Source of the DNA: Gordonia malaquae NBRC 108250
Lineage (GTDB): Bacteria > Actinomycetota > Actinomycetes > Mycobacteriales > Mycobacteriaceae
Direction of reading: 5' to 3'
Assembly (NCBI RefSeq): GCF_000344135.1
Contig: NZ_BAOP01000003.1
Location: 124,001 to 188,000 of the forward strand
DNA length: 64,000 nt
In this document: piece after piece, positions 1 through 8,239 of the stretch
How the letters are laid out: every line of letters begins with the position of its first letter
Numbering within the stretch: the stretch's first letter is position 1
The notes under the pieces: model-generated
Database searches by the model: none
The model's input: only the letters and a program-made list of their open reading frames with translations
What the model was told of the DNA's origin: nothing
Made by a program: the position numbers and the translations under genes

Positions 1-525
1 GCGATCTGGCGCACCGCGGTCGGCGCAGTGCGGCACAACGGCCTCGACGCCTTCCGCAGCCGGCGCGGGGGAGCAGCGTCCGCGGATACCAAAGCGCTGC
101 GAAAGTTCCGATTCGAGCGTGCCGTCGGCAGGCGGCTGATGAACCCGACGGTGGCATTCGCTCAACGACTCGGCTTCGGCGGGCGGCTGGCGACGCACCT
201 CGAGACCACCGGCCGCAAGAGCGGCGAGACCCGGGTGGTGCCGGTGTCGGCGGTGTTCGACGATGAGGGCGCCTGGGTGATCAGCCAGCACGGAACGCGT
301 TCGGGCTGGGCTCTGAACGTCCTCGCCGATCCGAGCGTCCGGATCCGCCAAGGCGACGAGTGGCGTACCGGTACCGCAACGGTCGTGCACGATGACGACG
401 TCCGCGCCCGAGCACGGACCTTCGCACCGCATCCGGCGCTGGCCGGGGTCACCGCCGCCACCTTCCAGGCGATGGAGAGCGACCCAGTCTCGGTGCGGAT
501 CGTCTTCGATCGCGACATCGACTGA
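1..525 (+). CDS. DDN-like nitroreductase/quinone reductase family protein (5' end may lie outside window)
   Basis: The frame is open from the first base, so the true start may be upstream. Internal candidates are GTG at 28 and ATG at 139. The segment TTGRKSGETR followed by a PV strand, then a WALNVLADPSVRI-type stretch, matches the family of M. tuberculosis Ddn, split-barrel proteins that bind cofactor F420 or a related flavin and reduce quinones or nitro compounds. Length (about 165-174 aa) fits the family. It converges with the enoyl-CoA hydratase gene 12 bp away. A second family member lies at 56108-56545. Substrate cannot be told from sequence. Confidence 0.75.
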   Translation, partial: AIWRTAVGAVRHNGLDAFRSRRGGAASADTKALRKFRFERAVGRRLMNPTVAFAQRLGFGGRLATHLETTGRKSGETRVVPVSAVFDDEGAWVISQHGTRSGWALNVLADPSVRIRQGDEWRTGTATVVHDDDVRARARTFAPHPALAGVTAATFQAMESDPVSVRIVFDRDID

Positions 526-537
526 CGGGCACAGTAC

Positions 538-1455
538 TTAGTTCGGCGGAACAAACTCCGGCTGTTCCCACCCGCGTAGAATCCGGTCGATCCCAGCATC
601 GGACACCGCGTCTCGGAACTCCGGGGTTCGTTTCTCCAGGAACGCCTCGATGCCCTCCTGAGCATCCTCACTCACACCGCGGATGTTGAATGCAAGCGTC
701 TCCAGTTGGTGCGCCTGCATCGGATGAGCAGCGGTCATCATCCGCCAGAGCATCGCGCGACTCAGACTGACCGACACAGCTGAGGTGTTGTCGGCGATCT
801 CCCGGGCGAGACGCCTCGCCACGTCGAGGACCTCATCTGCGGGGTGAACGCTGCGGACGAGGCCTCCGGCCAGCGCCTCCGCGGCATCGAACGTTCGGCC
901 GGTAAGCATCCACTCGAGCGCCTGCTGGGGACCGACGACGCGTGGAAGGAACCACGACGAACAGGACTCCGGCACAAACGCTCGCCTGGTGAACGGGAAC
1001 GCGAACTTCGCTGTGTCCGAGGCGATTCGGATATCAGTCGGAAGCGTCATCGTTGACCCGACACCGACCGCGTGACCGTTGATCGCGGAGATGATCGGCT
1101 TGATCGATTCGAAGATCCGCATCACCACGCGACCTCCTCCGTCCCGGCGGAGCGGGAGCCCGTCGCCCGGGGAGTCGAAGATCAGTCCGTCAGGGATGTC
1201 GGTGGCCGACCGCCAGTCGCGGAACGAGTCACGAGGATCATCTGCGGCGACGAGATCCGCACCTGCGCAGAAGGCTCGTCCCGCGCCGGTCAGAATCACG
1301 ACTTTCACGTCGTCGTCGGCGTCTGACCGATCGAAGACCTCGACGAGTTCCTGTTCCATCTGGTCGTCGAATGCGTTCAGGCGGCCTGGGCGATCGAGAG
1401 TGACGAACGCGATGCCGTCCTCCACCCGATAGTCGACATGAGAGCGGTCGGTCAC
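538..1455 (-). CDS. Enoyl-CoA hydratase/isomerase (crotonase) family protein
   Basis: A 305-residue crotonase-fold protein, expected to hydrate or isomerise acyl-CoA substrates in the cytosol. The N-terminus has the typical VTLDRPGRLNAFDDQM segment, then GRAFCAGADL (first oxyanion-hole region) and a second glycine-rich strand INGHAVGVG. The start is GTG at 1453-1455, preceded by an AAAGGA Shine-Dalgarno. Glu appears in VPESCSSWFLPR at the site where many crotonases carry a catalytic acid. It is divergent from the hypothetical gene at 1529. Whether it works in beta-oxidation or in a specific catabolic route is not shown by neighbours. Confidence 0.85.
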   Translation of the reverse strand: MTDRSHVDYRVEDGIAFVTLDRPGRLNAFDDQMEQELVEVFDRSDADDDVKVVILTGAGRAFCAGADLVAADDPRDSFRDWRSATDIPDGLIFDSPGDGLPLRRDGGGRVVMRIFESIKPIISAINGHAVGVGSTMTLPTDIRIASDTAKFAFPFTRRAFVPESCSSWFLPRVVGPQQALEWMLTGRTFDAAEALAGGLVRSVHPADEVLDVARRLAREIADNTSAVSVSLSRAMLWRMMTAAHPMQAHQLETLAFNIRGVSEDAQEGIEAFLEKRTPEFRDAVSDAGIDRILRGWEQPEFVPPN

Positions 1456-1528
1456 AAGCAGTCCTTTCGTCCGGCAGGGTCGTCCCCTTTAGCTTTACAC
1501 GAGCGTCAATGAGCGCCTGGGTGGGCCT

Positions 1529-2272
1529 GTGGAATTCGTGGTGGCCAATGCTCGGGATCGGGCATATCTTCACGCCATGACAAATCTCGGGGGAGCACAG
1601 CACACATGGAACTCGACGCAGACGAGTCGTCTTCGCGACGAACTGATGGTCGGATACGAACGGATTCTGGCAACACTGCCGGGTCTCGACGGTCCGGGCG
1701 TCGGACAGATCGAGGTGATGGTGACGGCCGCGCAATCAGCCCTTCGGGAATCGCCGCCGACATGGCTGAGCGACGCGGCAGCCGGCGCTCTCGGTCGGGG
1801 ACTGGCGACCCCGGCAGCCGCCACCGACCTCACTGCGGCAGGCGGATCGGGGTTCCTGCTGTTCGAGTCGCCGGTCACGATGACCACGCTCGGCTACGCC
1901 GGACCCGCAGGCGTCGCACCGCTCGACGCCATGCCGTGGTGGTCGGCCTCGTTCGACGGCCACGACCTGCACCACGACGCCGATCATGCGGATCTGGTCG
2001 TCGTCCACGGCCTGTCGACATATGTCACCAACGATGCCCCGTGGCCTGCGAGCGTCTGGGCAGACTCGACGCTCACCGATATCGGAATGTTCCCGCTACC
2101 GCTTCTCGGCGAGGTGACACCTCCTCATCCGGACGACGACGATCTCGCCCCGGCGATCGTGACGCTCCTTGGACTCGGTGCCGCAGTTCGTGAGGATCGA
2201 GTGATGTTCTCCGCGGCCGGGCCGTCGACCGTCGGATCAGCGGCGCCGCGAGCTGTTGAGGTTGTTCTGTAG
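1529..2272 (+). CDS. Hypothetical protein, possibly C-terminally truncated
   Basis: A 247-aa protein without a catalytic motif I recognise. ATG at 1577 (MTNLGGAQHT) is an alternative start and reads more like a real N-terminus. The middle has SGFLLFESPV and a Trp/His/Asp-rich stretch, a pattern I associate loosely with longer uncharacterised actinobacterial proteins in which an arginine-rich C-terminal domain follows. Here the frame stops shortly after APRAVEVVL, so the C-terminus may be missing. No signal peptide or membrane segment is seen. It lies between the crotonase gene and the hsp20 control region, with no sign of an operon. Confidence 0.5.
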   Translation: MEFVVANARDRAYLHAMTNLGGAQHTWNSTQTSRLRDELMVGYERILATLPGLDGPGVGQIEVMVTAAQSALRESPPTWLSDAAAGALGRGLATPAAATDLTAAGGSGFLLFESPVTMTTLGYAGPAGVAPLDAMPWWSASFDGHDLHHDADHADLVVVHGLSTYVTNDAPWPASVWADSTLTDIGMFPLPLLGEVTPPHPDDDDLAPAIVTLLGLGAAVREDRVMFSAAGPSTVGSAAPRAVEVVL

Positions 2273-2354
2273 GCCCGTTGCAAATCGGGCATGGCGGCGG
2301 CGTTCGACCTCGATCCGTCGTCGGCCTGACAGCCTCGAGGCCAGATGAAAAGTT

Positions 2355-2381
2355 CTGGCACTCTCTATGCGAGAGTGCTAA
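2355..2381. promoter_or_regulatory. CIRCE element (HrcA operator) upstream of hsp20
   Basis: The sequence reads CTGGCACTC, nine bases, GAGTGCTAA. The inner arms GCACTC (2358-2363) and GAGTGC (2373-2378) are perfect and separated by exactly 9 bp, as in the consensus TTAGCACTC-N9-GAGTGCTAA. The right arm matches in all nine positions and the left arm differs in two. It lies 72 bp before the hsp20 start, which implies heat induction by release of HrcA. hrcA itself is not in the window. Confidence 0.9.
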
Positions 2382-2452
2382 TCTCGGCTTTGCACAGTGA
2401 TGAAGATCATCGGCCACCAGGGCCGATGCCGAACGATTGGAGGTGTATTGCT

Positions 2453-2896
2453 GTGCTTGGATTCGACCCTTTCAACGACCTCGACGCCCTGACTCGAGGC
2501 CTTCTGACCGGACAGCAGAGCGGAACCGTGCGAACTCCGCGATTCATGCCGATGGACTTGTGCAAAGTCGAGGATCATTACCTCCTCACTGCGGATCTTC
2601 CCGGCGTCGATCCCGGATCCATTGATGTCAGCGTCGACAACGGCGTTCTCTCGCTCTCTGCACGACGCTCTCTGGCGTCGGACGACGGTGTGAAATGGCT
2701 GGCGAGCGAGCGGTTCGCCGGGACGTACCGCCGACAAGTCACCCTCGGCGACGGCATCGACTCCGCGGCGATCAGCGCGCAGTACAACAACGGCGTCTTG
2801 ACCGTTTCGATCCCGATCGCGGAGAAGGCCAAGCCACGCAGAATCGCTGTCGAGCATTCCAGCGAGCAGCAGGCCATCGCCGCTTCCGCGGGATGA
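2453..2896 (+). CDS. Hsp20/alpha-crystallin small heat-shock protein
   Basis: A 147-aa small heat-shock protein, an ATP-independent holdase that keeps unfolding proteins soluble. The start is GTG at 2453 with GGAGG at 2439-2443, 9 bases upstream. The alpha-crystallin domain begins around residue 32 (DLCKVEDHYLLTADLPGVD) and includes the GVLSLSARR and FAGTYRRQVTLG strands and the C-terminal signature YNNGVLTVSIP. The following IAEKAKPRRIAV provides the usual C-terminal IxV-like anchor region. A CIRCE element lies upstream, and a 46-codon gene with an excellent ribosome site follows 41 bp downstream, probably on the same transcript. Confidence 0.93.
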   Translation: MLGFDPFNDLDALTRGLLTGQQSGTVRTPRFMPMDLCKVEDHYLLTADLPGVDPGSIDVSVDNGVLSLSARRSLASDDGVKWLASERFAGTYRRQVTLGDGIDSAAISAQYNNGVLTVSIPIAEKAKPRRIAVEHSSEQQAIAASAG

Positions 2897-2937
2897 CATG
2901 GCACCCCTGACAACCCGTTCGATGCAGGAGGTTCATC

Positions 2938-3078
2938 ATGCTTGCAGCGTTCGAATCCGACCTGATCGACTGGTCTGACCAGCAAATCGAGGTCGATCGC
3001 GACGACGGATTGGACGAGTTCCCGGTAACTTGGCGCCAAGTCGAGCGCCGGGGGATTGGTATCGAACTCCACAGCTGA
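2938..3078 (+). CDS. Small acidic protein, 46 aa, downstream of hsp20
   Basis: ATG at 2938 is preceded by a perfect AGGAGG at 2926-2931 with 6-base spacing, one of the strongest ribosome sites in the window. The product begins MLAAFESDLIDWSDQQ and ends ELHS. It is rich in Asp/Glu and has two Trp (DW and TW). There is no membrane segment and no motif I recognise. Its position 41 bp after the CIRCE-controlled hsp20, with no terminator between, suggests a heat-inducible partner. The function is unknown, and the call rests on the ribosome site and context alone. Confidence 0.55.
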   Translation: MLAAFESDLIDWSDQQIEVDRDDGLDEFPVTWRQVERRGIGIELHS

Positions 3079-3176
3079 GTCGCATCCTCACGCCTGCCGC
3101 GGAAGGGCCCCGCACTGTTCATCACAGGATGGAGGTGCCTATCGAGTATCACCGGATCAGTTGTTCTCTTGTCTCC

Positions 3177-3223
3177 GAGACGCCTGGCGACCGCTTGCCC
3201 CTTGGCGGATCGCCAGGCGTCTC
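3177..3223. terminator. Strong stem-loop after the hsp20 operon
   Basis: GAGACGCCTGGCGA (3177-3190) pairs perfectly with TCGCCAGGCGTCTC (3210-3223). The 19-nt loop itself contains CCGC/GCGG that can extend the stem. There is no U-tract, which is common for actinobacterial terminators. It could instead be a processing or regulatory hairpin before the CinA-like gene. The rest of 3079-3341 shows no gene, except a 22-codon frame at 3308-3376 behind AAGGAGGG. Confidence 0.5.
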
Positions 3224-3341
3224 GCCTGCGCACCACCTGAAGCGCGACGAGACGAGAACGCCGGTGGTGACTGCAGGTTTCGCAATCTCGAAGGAGGGTA
3301 TTCGGACATGATTAGTCGACTCGTTGATGACAGGGGTGAAC

Positions 3342-3842
3342 ATGGTGGCCGATCCCGAGGACCGCATACCGACTGACGAGAAGGTGCGCGACTTGTGCGA
3401 AGAGCTGGCCGCGGCTGCCGGGCGCACCAGCTTCACGGTCGCCACCGCCGAGTCGCTCACTGCGGGCAATCTCGCCGGCCACTTGGGGCGGGCGACAGCG
3501 TCCGGCGAATGGTATTGCGGGGGCGTGATCGCGTATCGAAATGAGGTCAAACATCGGCTTCTCGCAGTGCCCGAAGGGTCGGTGGTCAGCGAAGCCGCCG
3601 CGCAGGCAATGGCCTCGGCGGTCGCCGAACTGATGGGCGCCGACTTCGCCCTCGCCGTGACCGGCGAGGGGGGACCCGAGACACAAGAAGAAGTCCCTCC
3701 AGGCACGGTATGGTTCGGGCTCTACGACAGGGGAGAGGTTCGTTCGCAGCATCGTCATTTCACAGGTGACCCGCCGGACATTCTGGCTGCGACTATCGAG
3801 ACCGGGCTCGAACTGATTTTGGCCGCTGTCGGCCGACGATGA
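3342..3842 (+). CDS. pncC: CinA C-terminal domain protein (nicotinamide-nucleotide amidase, PncC-like)
   Basis: A stand-alone CinA C-terminal domain of 166 aa. The family deamidates nicotinamide mononucleotide to nicotinate mononucleotide in pyridine-nucleotide salvage. Diagnostic segments are TAESLTAGNLAG near residue 38, CGGVIAYRNEVKHRLL, and the ALAVTGEGGP loop. The start at ATG 3342 follows AGGGGTG, and ATG 3327 in the same frame is an alternative. The NAD synthetase gene follows 11 bp downstream, so the two would make a short NAD-recycling operon. That is strong contextual support for the salvage role over the DNA-competence role of full-length CinA. Confidence 0.85.
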   Translation: MVADPEDRIPTDEKVRDLCEELAAAAGRTSFTVATAESLTAGNLAGHLGRATASGEWYCGGVIAYRNEVKHRLLAVPEGSVVSEAAAQAMASAVAELMGADFALAVTGEGGPETQEEVPPGTVWFGLYDRGEVRSQHRHFTGDPPDILAATIETGLELILAAVGRR

Positions 3843-3853
3843 CAGGTTGAGTG

Positions 3854-4714
3854 ATGAGTGGACTGAACGAGGAGATCCGGCGCGAACTGCACGTCGCAGC
3901 GACGATTGACCCGGCGGAGGAGATCGAACGACGCACGTCATTCCTAATCGACTATTTGCGGAGCAGTCCGGCCCGCGGATTCGTGCTGGGAATCAGCGGC
4001 GGGCAGGACAGCACACTCGCCGGACGGCTGAGCCAACTGGCGGTGGACCGCCTTGCCGACGAGGCCGCTGACGCGACGTTCATCGGCGTGCAGTTGCCGT
4101 ACGGACGTCAATCGGATCAGTCCGACGTCGACATCGCGCTCGAGTTCATCGCGCCGACAGAATCGCTCGTCGTCGACATCAAACCAGCAGTCGACGCCTC
4201 CGCGGAGGCTACTGCGGCCGCGCTCGGGGTCAATCAGCTCAGCGACTTCGTCCGTGGCAACATCAAGGCGCGGCAGAGGATGGTCGCTCAGTACGCCACC
4301 TCCGGCCAGCGGAACCTCCTCGTCGTGGGCACAGATCACGCCGCCGAGGCGGTCACGGGATTCTTCACCAAATACGGCGACGGCGGCAGCGACCTCAATC
4401 CACTTGCCGGGCTGACCAAAAGCCAGGGTGGAGAGCTGCTTCGACATCTCGGAGCGCCGGAGAGCACCTGGACAAGAGTGCCGACTGCAGATCTCGAGGA
4501 CGATCGCCCAGCTCTTCCCGACGAACAGGCTCTGGGCGTCAGTTACGCCGACATCGACCGGTATCTCGAGGGACACGACGTCGACCACTCGGCCGCCGAG
4601 GTGATCGAGTCCGCGTATCTACGGACTCGGCATAAGCGAACACTCCCGGCGAGCCCGCGAGACCACGGCCGGCTAGGGGGATTCGCAAAGCCTAATTACG
4701 TCACAGTGACGTAA
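3854..4714 (+). CDS. nadE: NH3-dependent NAD(+) synthetase
   Basis: A 286-aa NadE of the short, ammonia-dependent type without a glutaminase domain. It amidates nicotinate adenine dinucleotide to NAD+ with ATP. The PP-loop SGGQDS is at residues 48-53, and [20 protein letters not shown] and the C-terminal KR-LP segment are present. The start is ATG 3854 (GTG 3851 adjoins it). It is probably co-transcribed with the PncC-like gene upstream. The last residues ([12 protein letters not shown]) do not resemble the usual C-terminus and are encoded by a perfect palindrome (4691-4719), so the natural end may have been replaced at the border of the mobile region. Confidence 0.92.
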   Translation: MSGLNEEIRRELHVAATIDPAEEIERRTSFLIDYLRSSPARGFVLGISGGQDSTLAGRLSQLAVDRLADEAADATFIGVQLPYGRQSDQSDVDIALEFIAPTESLVVDIKPAVDASAEATAAALGVNQLSDFVRGNIKARQRMVAQYATSGQRNLLVVGTDHAAEAVTGFFTKYGDGGSDLNPLAGLTKSQGGELLRHLGAPESTWTRVPTADLEDDRPALPDEQALGVSYADIDRYLEGHDVDHSAAEVIESAYLRTRHKRTLPASPRDHGRLGGFAKPNYVTVT

Positions 4715-4719
4715 TTAGG
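4691..4719. repeat. Perfect 14-bp inverted repeat across the nadE stop codon
   Basis: CCTAATTACGTCAC (4691-4704) and GTGACGTAATTAGG (4706-4719) are exact inverse copies around one A. It is AT-rich against a GC-rich background and includes the nadE stop. The near-zero spacer and lack of a T-tract make a simple terminator less convincing. An operator or an element border is possible. Confidence 0.6.
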
Positions 4720-5245
4720 ATGCCGTTCTTACATGCCGGATGGATGGATTCGAAAGACCACCTCCGACGTTGAAAGCCGACACCGCATCCAGCCGTCACC
4801 AACATGCCGAGCGAGCCAGTCCACAAGGCGCGCCCGCCGACTAAGGCGACAACGCGCGACACATAGCCAGCTATAGCTCGAAGCGTCGCCCAGCAGACCT
4901 CGCAACTGGCGGACGACTAGACGACAACAACAGTTGAGCCCAATTAGACCGCACGTCACGGTTCGTGCCGATAAGATACATTATGTCAACTTGAACCCTG
5001 CGTATTGCAACAGCTGAATCACTGCGGCTCCCCCATGCCCGGGCGCTTCGTTCAGTCTATGGCGTCGGGACCAGCGGATACGTACCGGTTAGGCCAGCCG
5101 CCTTCCGGCGAGGCCCCATGAGTCGCGTGGGCAGTAGCCTGGTCTCGATCGATTTCGTCGTCATTTGACCTGCAGGTATTGACCTGCCGTCTCATTGGAT
5201 GCATCATTGAATCATCAGATGAAACCGTTTCTGGTGGAGGTTCCG
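4720..5245. other. Non-coding stretch at the left edge of the mobile module
   Basis: About 525 bp without a credible gene. It is less GC-rich than the flanks (for example around 4920-4985) and shows no coding bias. The 76-codon minus-strand frame at 4729-4959 is Cys/Arg-rich without family features. The stretch probably holds the promoter of the recombinase operon and the left end of the element. I could not define an attachment site. Confidence 0.5.
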
Positions 5246-6352
5246 ATGCGAATCGATGAGGTTGGCCGAGTACATCTGGTTGAATCTGTGCCACTTCTGC
5301 GGCCGGAGGAGCGTGTCGTCGAGCTGATGCTCGACGGGTGGCGGAACCAGCAGCTGTCCAGGAACTTGCAGTTCTCGACAATCGATCGGCGAGTGGGCTG
5401 CGTGCAGAGGTTCATCGAGCATTCGAACGAGGAGCCGTGGAACTGGACACCGGCGATGGTTGAGGAGTTTTCCGCCGATCTTCGGTCGGTTCGTCATGTG
5501 ATGCACTCGACGTTGCGCGGCTACCACGGCACACTGCGGGCATTCTGTTCCTACATCAGCAACCCTGACTACGGGTGGGACCGCGTCTGTGAGCAGCTCT
5601 TCGACGCGTACCCGGCCCAGGTTTTTTCCGCCTGGAACACCGCGAGCCACGTCCAGGAGTACGACGGGCGGGCGAGCAAGCGCCCGTACACCAAGGACGA
5701 GCTTCAAGCCTTGTTCGAGTACGCCGACGATGAGGTAGCTCGGATCGGTACGACCAGCAGGAAGGGCTGGCAGGCGGCCTACCGGGACGCCGCGATGATG
5801 AAGGTCGCCTACGCCTACGGCTTGCGGTTTAACGAGCTCACGCACCTGCAATTGGTGGACTTCGCCCGCAATCCCCACGCTCGCGAGTTCGGGAAGTTCG
5901 GCGTGTGCAAGGTCCGCTACGGCAAGGCGTTCCGCGGATCACCGCCGAAACCCCGGTCGGTGTTGACTGTGTGGCGGTGGACACCTCCGATCATCGAGGA
6001 CTGGATCGCCAACGGCCGAGGTGATCCCGACAGTCTTGATCTGTTCTCCAGCGAACGAGGTGGGCTGGTGGTGGGGTCGACTCTTCTTCGTCGTGTACGC
6101 CGCTACTGTGTTGATCTGGGTATCCCCGACGGCGTCGATCTGCATTCGTTTCGGCGGTCGTACGCCACGCATTTACTCGAGGATGGCTGGGATCCCAGGT
6201 TCGTGCAGGACCAGATGGGGCACGAACACGCCTCGACGACGGGAATCTATCAGTTCACATCTGACGAATTTCGTCGGTCAACATTGAGATCGGTGTTGGA
6301 CCGGACCGTGAGAGAAGCGTTGGACAGCACGACGAAGGGCACTCCCGAATGA
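5246..6352 (+). CDS. Tyrosine recombinase/integrase
   Basis: A 368-aa site-specific recombinase that would insert or excise the element through a phosphotyrosine intermediate. With the start at ATG 5246 (GTGGAGG at 5234-5240), the catalytic set is visible: R194 in YGLRFNEL, K226, H300 and R303 in LHSFRRSYATHL, H326 in MGHEHAS and the nucleophile Y335 in GIYQFT. The N-terminal half is a SAM-like core-binding domain. ATG 5219 and TTG 5195 are alternative starts with poorer ribosome sites. It leads a three-gene operon with an HTH protein (4-nt overlap) and a zinc-ribbon recombinase relative. All key residues are intact, so it is probably active. Confidence 0.93.
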   Translation: MRIDEVGRVHLVESVPLLRPEERVVELMLDGWRNQQLSRNLQFSTIDRRVGCVQRFIEHSNEEPWNWTPAMVEEFSADLRSVRHVMHSTLRGYHGTLRAFCSYISNPDYGWDRVCEQLFDAYPAQVFSAWNTASHVQEYDGRASKRPYTKDELQALFEYADDEVARIGTTSRKGWQAAYRDAAMMKVAYAYGLRFNELTHLQLVDFARNPHAREFGKFGVCKVRYGKAFRGSPPKPRSVLTVWRWTPPIIEDWIANGRGDPDSLDLFSSERGGLVVGSTLLRRVRRYCVDLGIPDGVDLHSFRRSYATHLLEDGWDPRFVQDQMGHEHASTTGIYQFTSDEFRRSTLRSVLDRTVREALDSTTKGTPE

Positions 6353-6681
6353 AACGCAAGGTCGATTACACGTGGCGGCTGGCGGAATTGATGGCTGCGC
6401 GCGGAATGAACACGACCACGGACTTGATCCCCTTGCTCGCCGAACGCGACATCACGTTGTCCCGTCCCCAGGTGTATCGGCTGGTCAACCAGCGACCTGA
6501 GCGGGTGTCGCTGCAGTTGATGTCGGCGTTGTGTGACATCTTCGGGTGCGGCCCCGACGCGCTTCTCACAGTCACCGCCGTCAATGCTCGCGAGCACCAC
6601 CGAGCAGCCAATGCCGGCCCGAACGTCATGCGGCTGGACCGCGCTGTGCGTCCGCGGCGCGCGAACATCCTCGACGAGTAG
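6349..6681 (+). CDS. Cro/CI-type helix-turn-helix protein of the recombinase module
   Basis: A 110-aa DNA-binding protein. Residues from about 7 to 70 form an XRE-like fold: MAARGMNTTTDLIPLLAERD, then ITLSRPQVYRLVNQRPERVS as recognition helix region, and LCDIFGCGPDALL. This pattern is typical of small regulators encoded inside integrase operons. Its ATG overlaps the stop of the recombinase gene (ATGA), so translation is coupled. The C-terminal 35 residues are basic and unrecognised. It could repress the operon or act as a directionality factor. The sequence does not decide which. Confidence 0.82.
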   Translation: MKRKVDYTWRLAELMAARGMNTTTDLIPLLAERDITLSRPQVYRLVNQRPERVSLQLMSALCDIFGCGPDALLTVTAVNAREHHRAANAGPNVMRLDRAVRPRRANILDE

Positions 6682-6706
6682 CACCACGCAATGAGGTGAA
6701 GACAGG

Positions 6707-8191
6707 ATGGAACCTGACGGCCTAGTCCCCTATCGGCCAGTACGCGGCCGACCGCGACAGGCGAGTGGAGCGTGGGTCTGCGACCGGTGCGGCAGATCGA
6801 CCACCCGGACGCAGGCACACTGGCCCGAAGGCCGAATCTGCTTCACCTGCTGGTTCACCGCGATCCACACTCACGGAACATGCCCGGTATGCGGCGTCGA
6901 ACGACTTCTACCTGGACCACCCCTGCCCGACGGCACCCCGGTGTGCGGGCCGTGCGCAGGTATCGTCGACGACTTTCGATGCAGCCGCTGCGGCGAGGAG
7001 TCCGGTCACCACCGCGGGACGATATGCGCTCGCTGCGCCGTCCGGGACGACCTACACGAGATCATGGGCGGGCCGCCGTCCGACCCAATCCTCAGCGGCC
7101 TCGTCGACGCGCTATGCGTCGCTAAGCGACCCGAGTCGACGATGATCTGGAAGCGGTCACCGAAAGTCCAGGAACTGCTCAAGGGGCTAGGAACCGGCGC
7201 CATCGCCGCCACGCACGAAGGCTTAGGCACCCTACCCAGTCGGGCAGCAGAACATCTGCGGACATTGATGGAATACCACGGCCTACTGCCTCCCCGAGAC
7301 CGGTGGCTGCCACGCTTCGAACAATGGATCGATGACAAGCTGATCGACCTGCCGACCGAGGTCGCCCGGCCCGCTCGCCACTTCGCGACGTGGCACCATC
7401 TGCGGCGGATTCGCGCAATCGCCGATGCCGGCGGCGATACCCAGCCATCGGTGCGATCGGCCAAACAAGAGATCACCGAGACCGTCAAGTTCCTGAGCTG
7501 GCTGAGGTCCACCTACGGACGCACGATCGAGACCTGCACGCAACACGACGTCGACCAGTGGATCGCAACAGGTCCGACAACGCGATACACGATCCGAACG
7601 TTCCTGGTCATCTGCAAACAAGACAGACTCAATACCGCCGTGCAGCTCGGCCACCGGGCTCCGAAGACGACACCATCCTTGACTCAAGCCCAGCGGATCG
7701 CCTGGATCAGCGAACTGCTCACTGGTGACAGTGAGACTCTCCCTTACAGAGTCGCTGGGGTCCTGATTCTGCTGTATGCGCAGCCGCTGAAAAGCATTGT
7801 CCGACTGCAGACATCATCGATCATCGACGGCAATCCGATGGCGATCACTTTCGGCAAGCACCCCGTCGACGTGCCCAAACCGTTCGCTCAACTCGTCCGC
7901 GACGTGCTCGCCCATCGCACGAATCTACGCACCAGTGGACACGGCAATCCCTGGTTGTTTCCCGGCACGCATGCCGGAGATCATCTCCATCCCGACACGA
8001 TCATGCATCGCCTGCGCCTGATCGGCATGAGCAACCTCGGTGCCCGCAACAGCGCACTCGACGACCTCGTGCTCGAGTGCCCTCCGTCCGTCGTCGCCGA
8101 CGCATTGGGCTACAGCCATCAGGTTGCGTTCCTTCACGCTGAACGCTCCGGCGAAACGTGGGCTCGGTATGCCGGTCGACGACTGCGGTGA
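6707..8191 (+). CDS. Zinc-ribbon tyrosine-recombinase-like protein, active site apparently degenerate
   Basis: 494 aa. Residues 24-125 hold repeated CxxC pairs (CDRCGR, CFTCW, CPVCG, CGPCAG, CSRCGE, CARC), a zinc-binding N-terminal region. The C-terminal half resembles a tyrosine recombinase: a SAM-like segment (FLSWLRSTYGRTIETC) followed by a catalytic-fold region. Where the first Arg is expected (yGLR-E) it reads YAQPLKSIVRL. The H-x-x-R box reads GARNSA, and the second His box reads LGYSHQ. A Tyr remains near the end (WARYAG). It probably assists the intact recombinase at 5246 in DNA binding or target choice. It starts 25 bp after the HTH gene. Confidence 0.72.
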   Translation: MEPDGLVPYRPVRGRPRQASGAWVCDRCGRSTTRTQAHWPEGRICFTCWFTAIHTHGTCPVCGVERLLPGPPLPDGTPVCGPCAGIVDDFRCSRCGEESGHHRGTICARCAVRDDLHEIMGGPPSDPILSGLVDALCVAKRPESTMIWKRSPKVQELLKGLGTGAIAATHEGLGTLPSRAAEHLRTLMEYHGLLPPRDRWLPRFEQWIDDKLIDLPTEVARPARHFATWHHLRRIRAIADAGGDTQPSVRSAKQEITETVKFLSWLRSTYGRTIETCTQHDVDQWIATGPTTRYTIRTFLVICKQDRLNTAVQLGHRAPKTTPSLTQAQRIAWISELLTGDSETLPYRVAGVLILLYAQPLKSIVRLQTSSIIDGNPMAITFGKHPVDVPKPFAQLVRDVLAHRTNLRTSGHGNPWLFPGTHAGDHLHPDTIMHRLRLIGMSNLGARNSALDDLVLECPPSVVADALGYSHQVAFLHAERSGETWARYAGRRLR

Positions 8192-8196
8192 CGTCG

Positions 8197-8215
8197 GCCG
8201 GACCATCACGGTCCG
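8197..8215. terminator. Stem-loop between convergent recombinase and lspA genes
   Basis: CCGGACC (8197-8203), loop ATCAC, GGTCCGG (8209-8215), placed 6 bp after the recombinase stop and before the lspA stop. A plausible bidirectional terminator without a T-tract. Confidence 0.55.
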
Positions 8216-8239
8216 GAGACAGCACAACATCGCACCAGC

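Noticed and set aside
3308-3376. 22-codon frame behind a strong AAGGAGGG
   Set aside because: The ribosome site is good but the peptide overlaps the pncC start in another frame and shows no features; at most a leader peptide.
4729-4959. 76-codon minus-strand frame next to nadE
   Set aside because: Cys/Arg-rich composition, no ribosome site and no family pattern; probably chance in a non-coding border.
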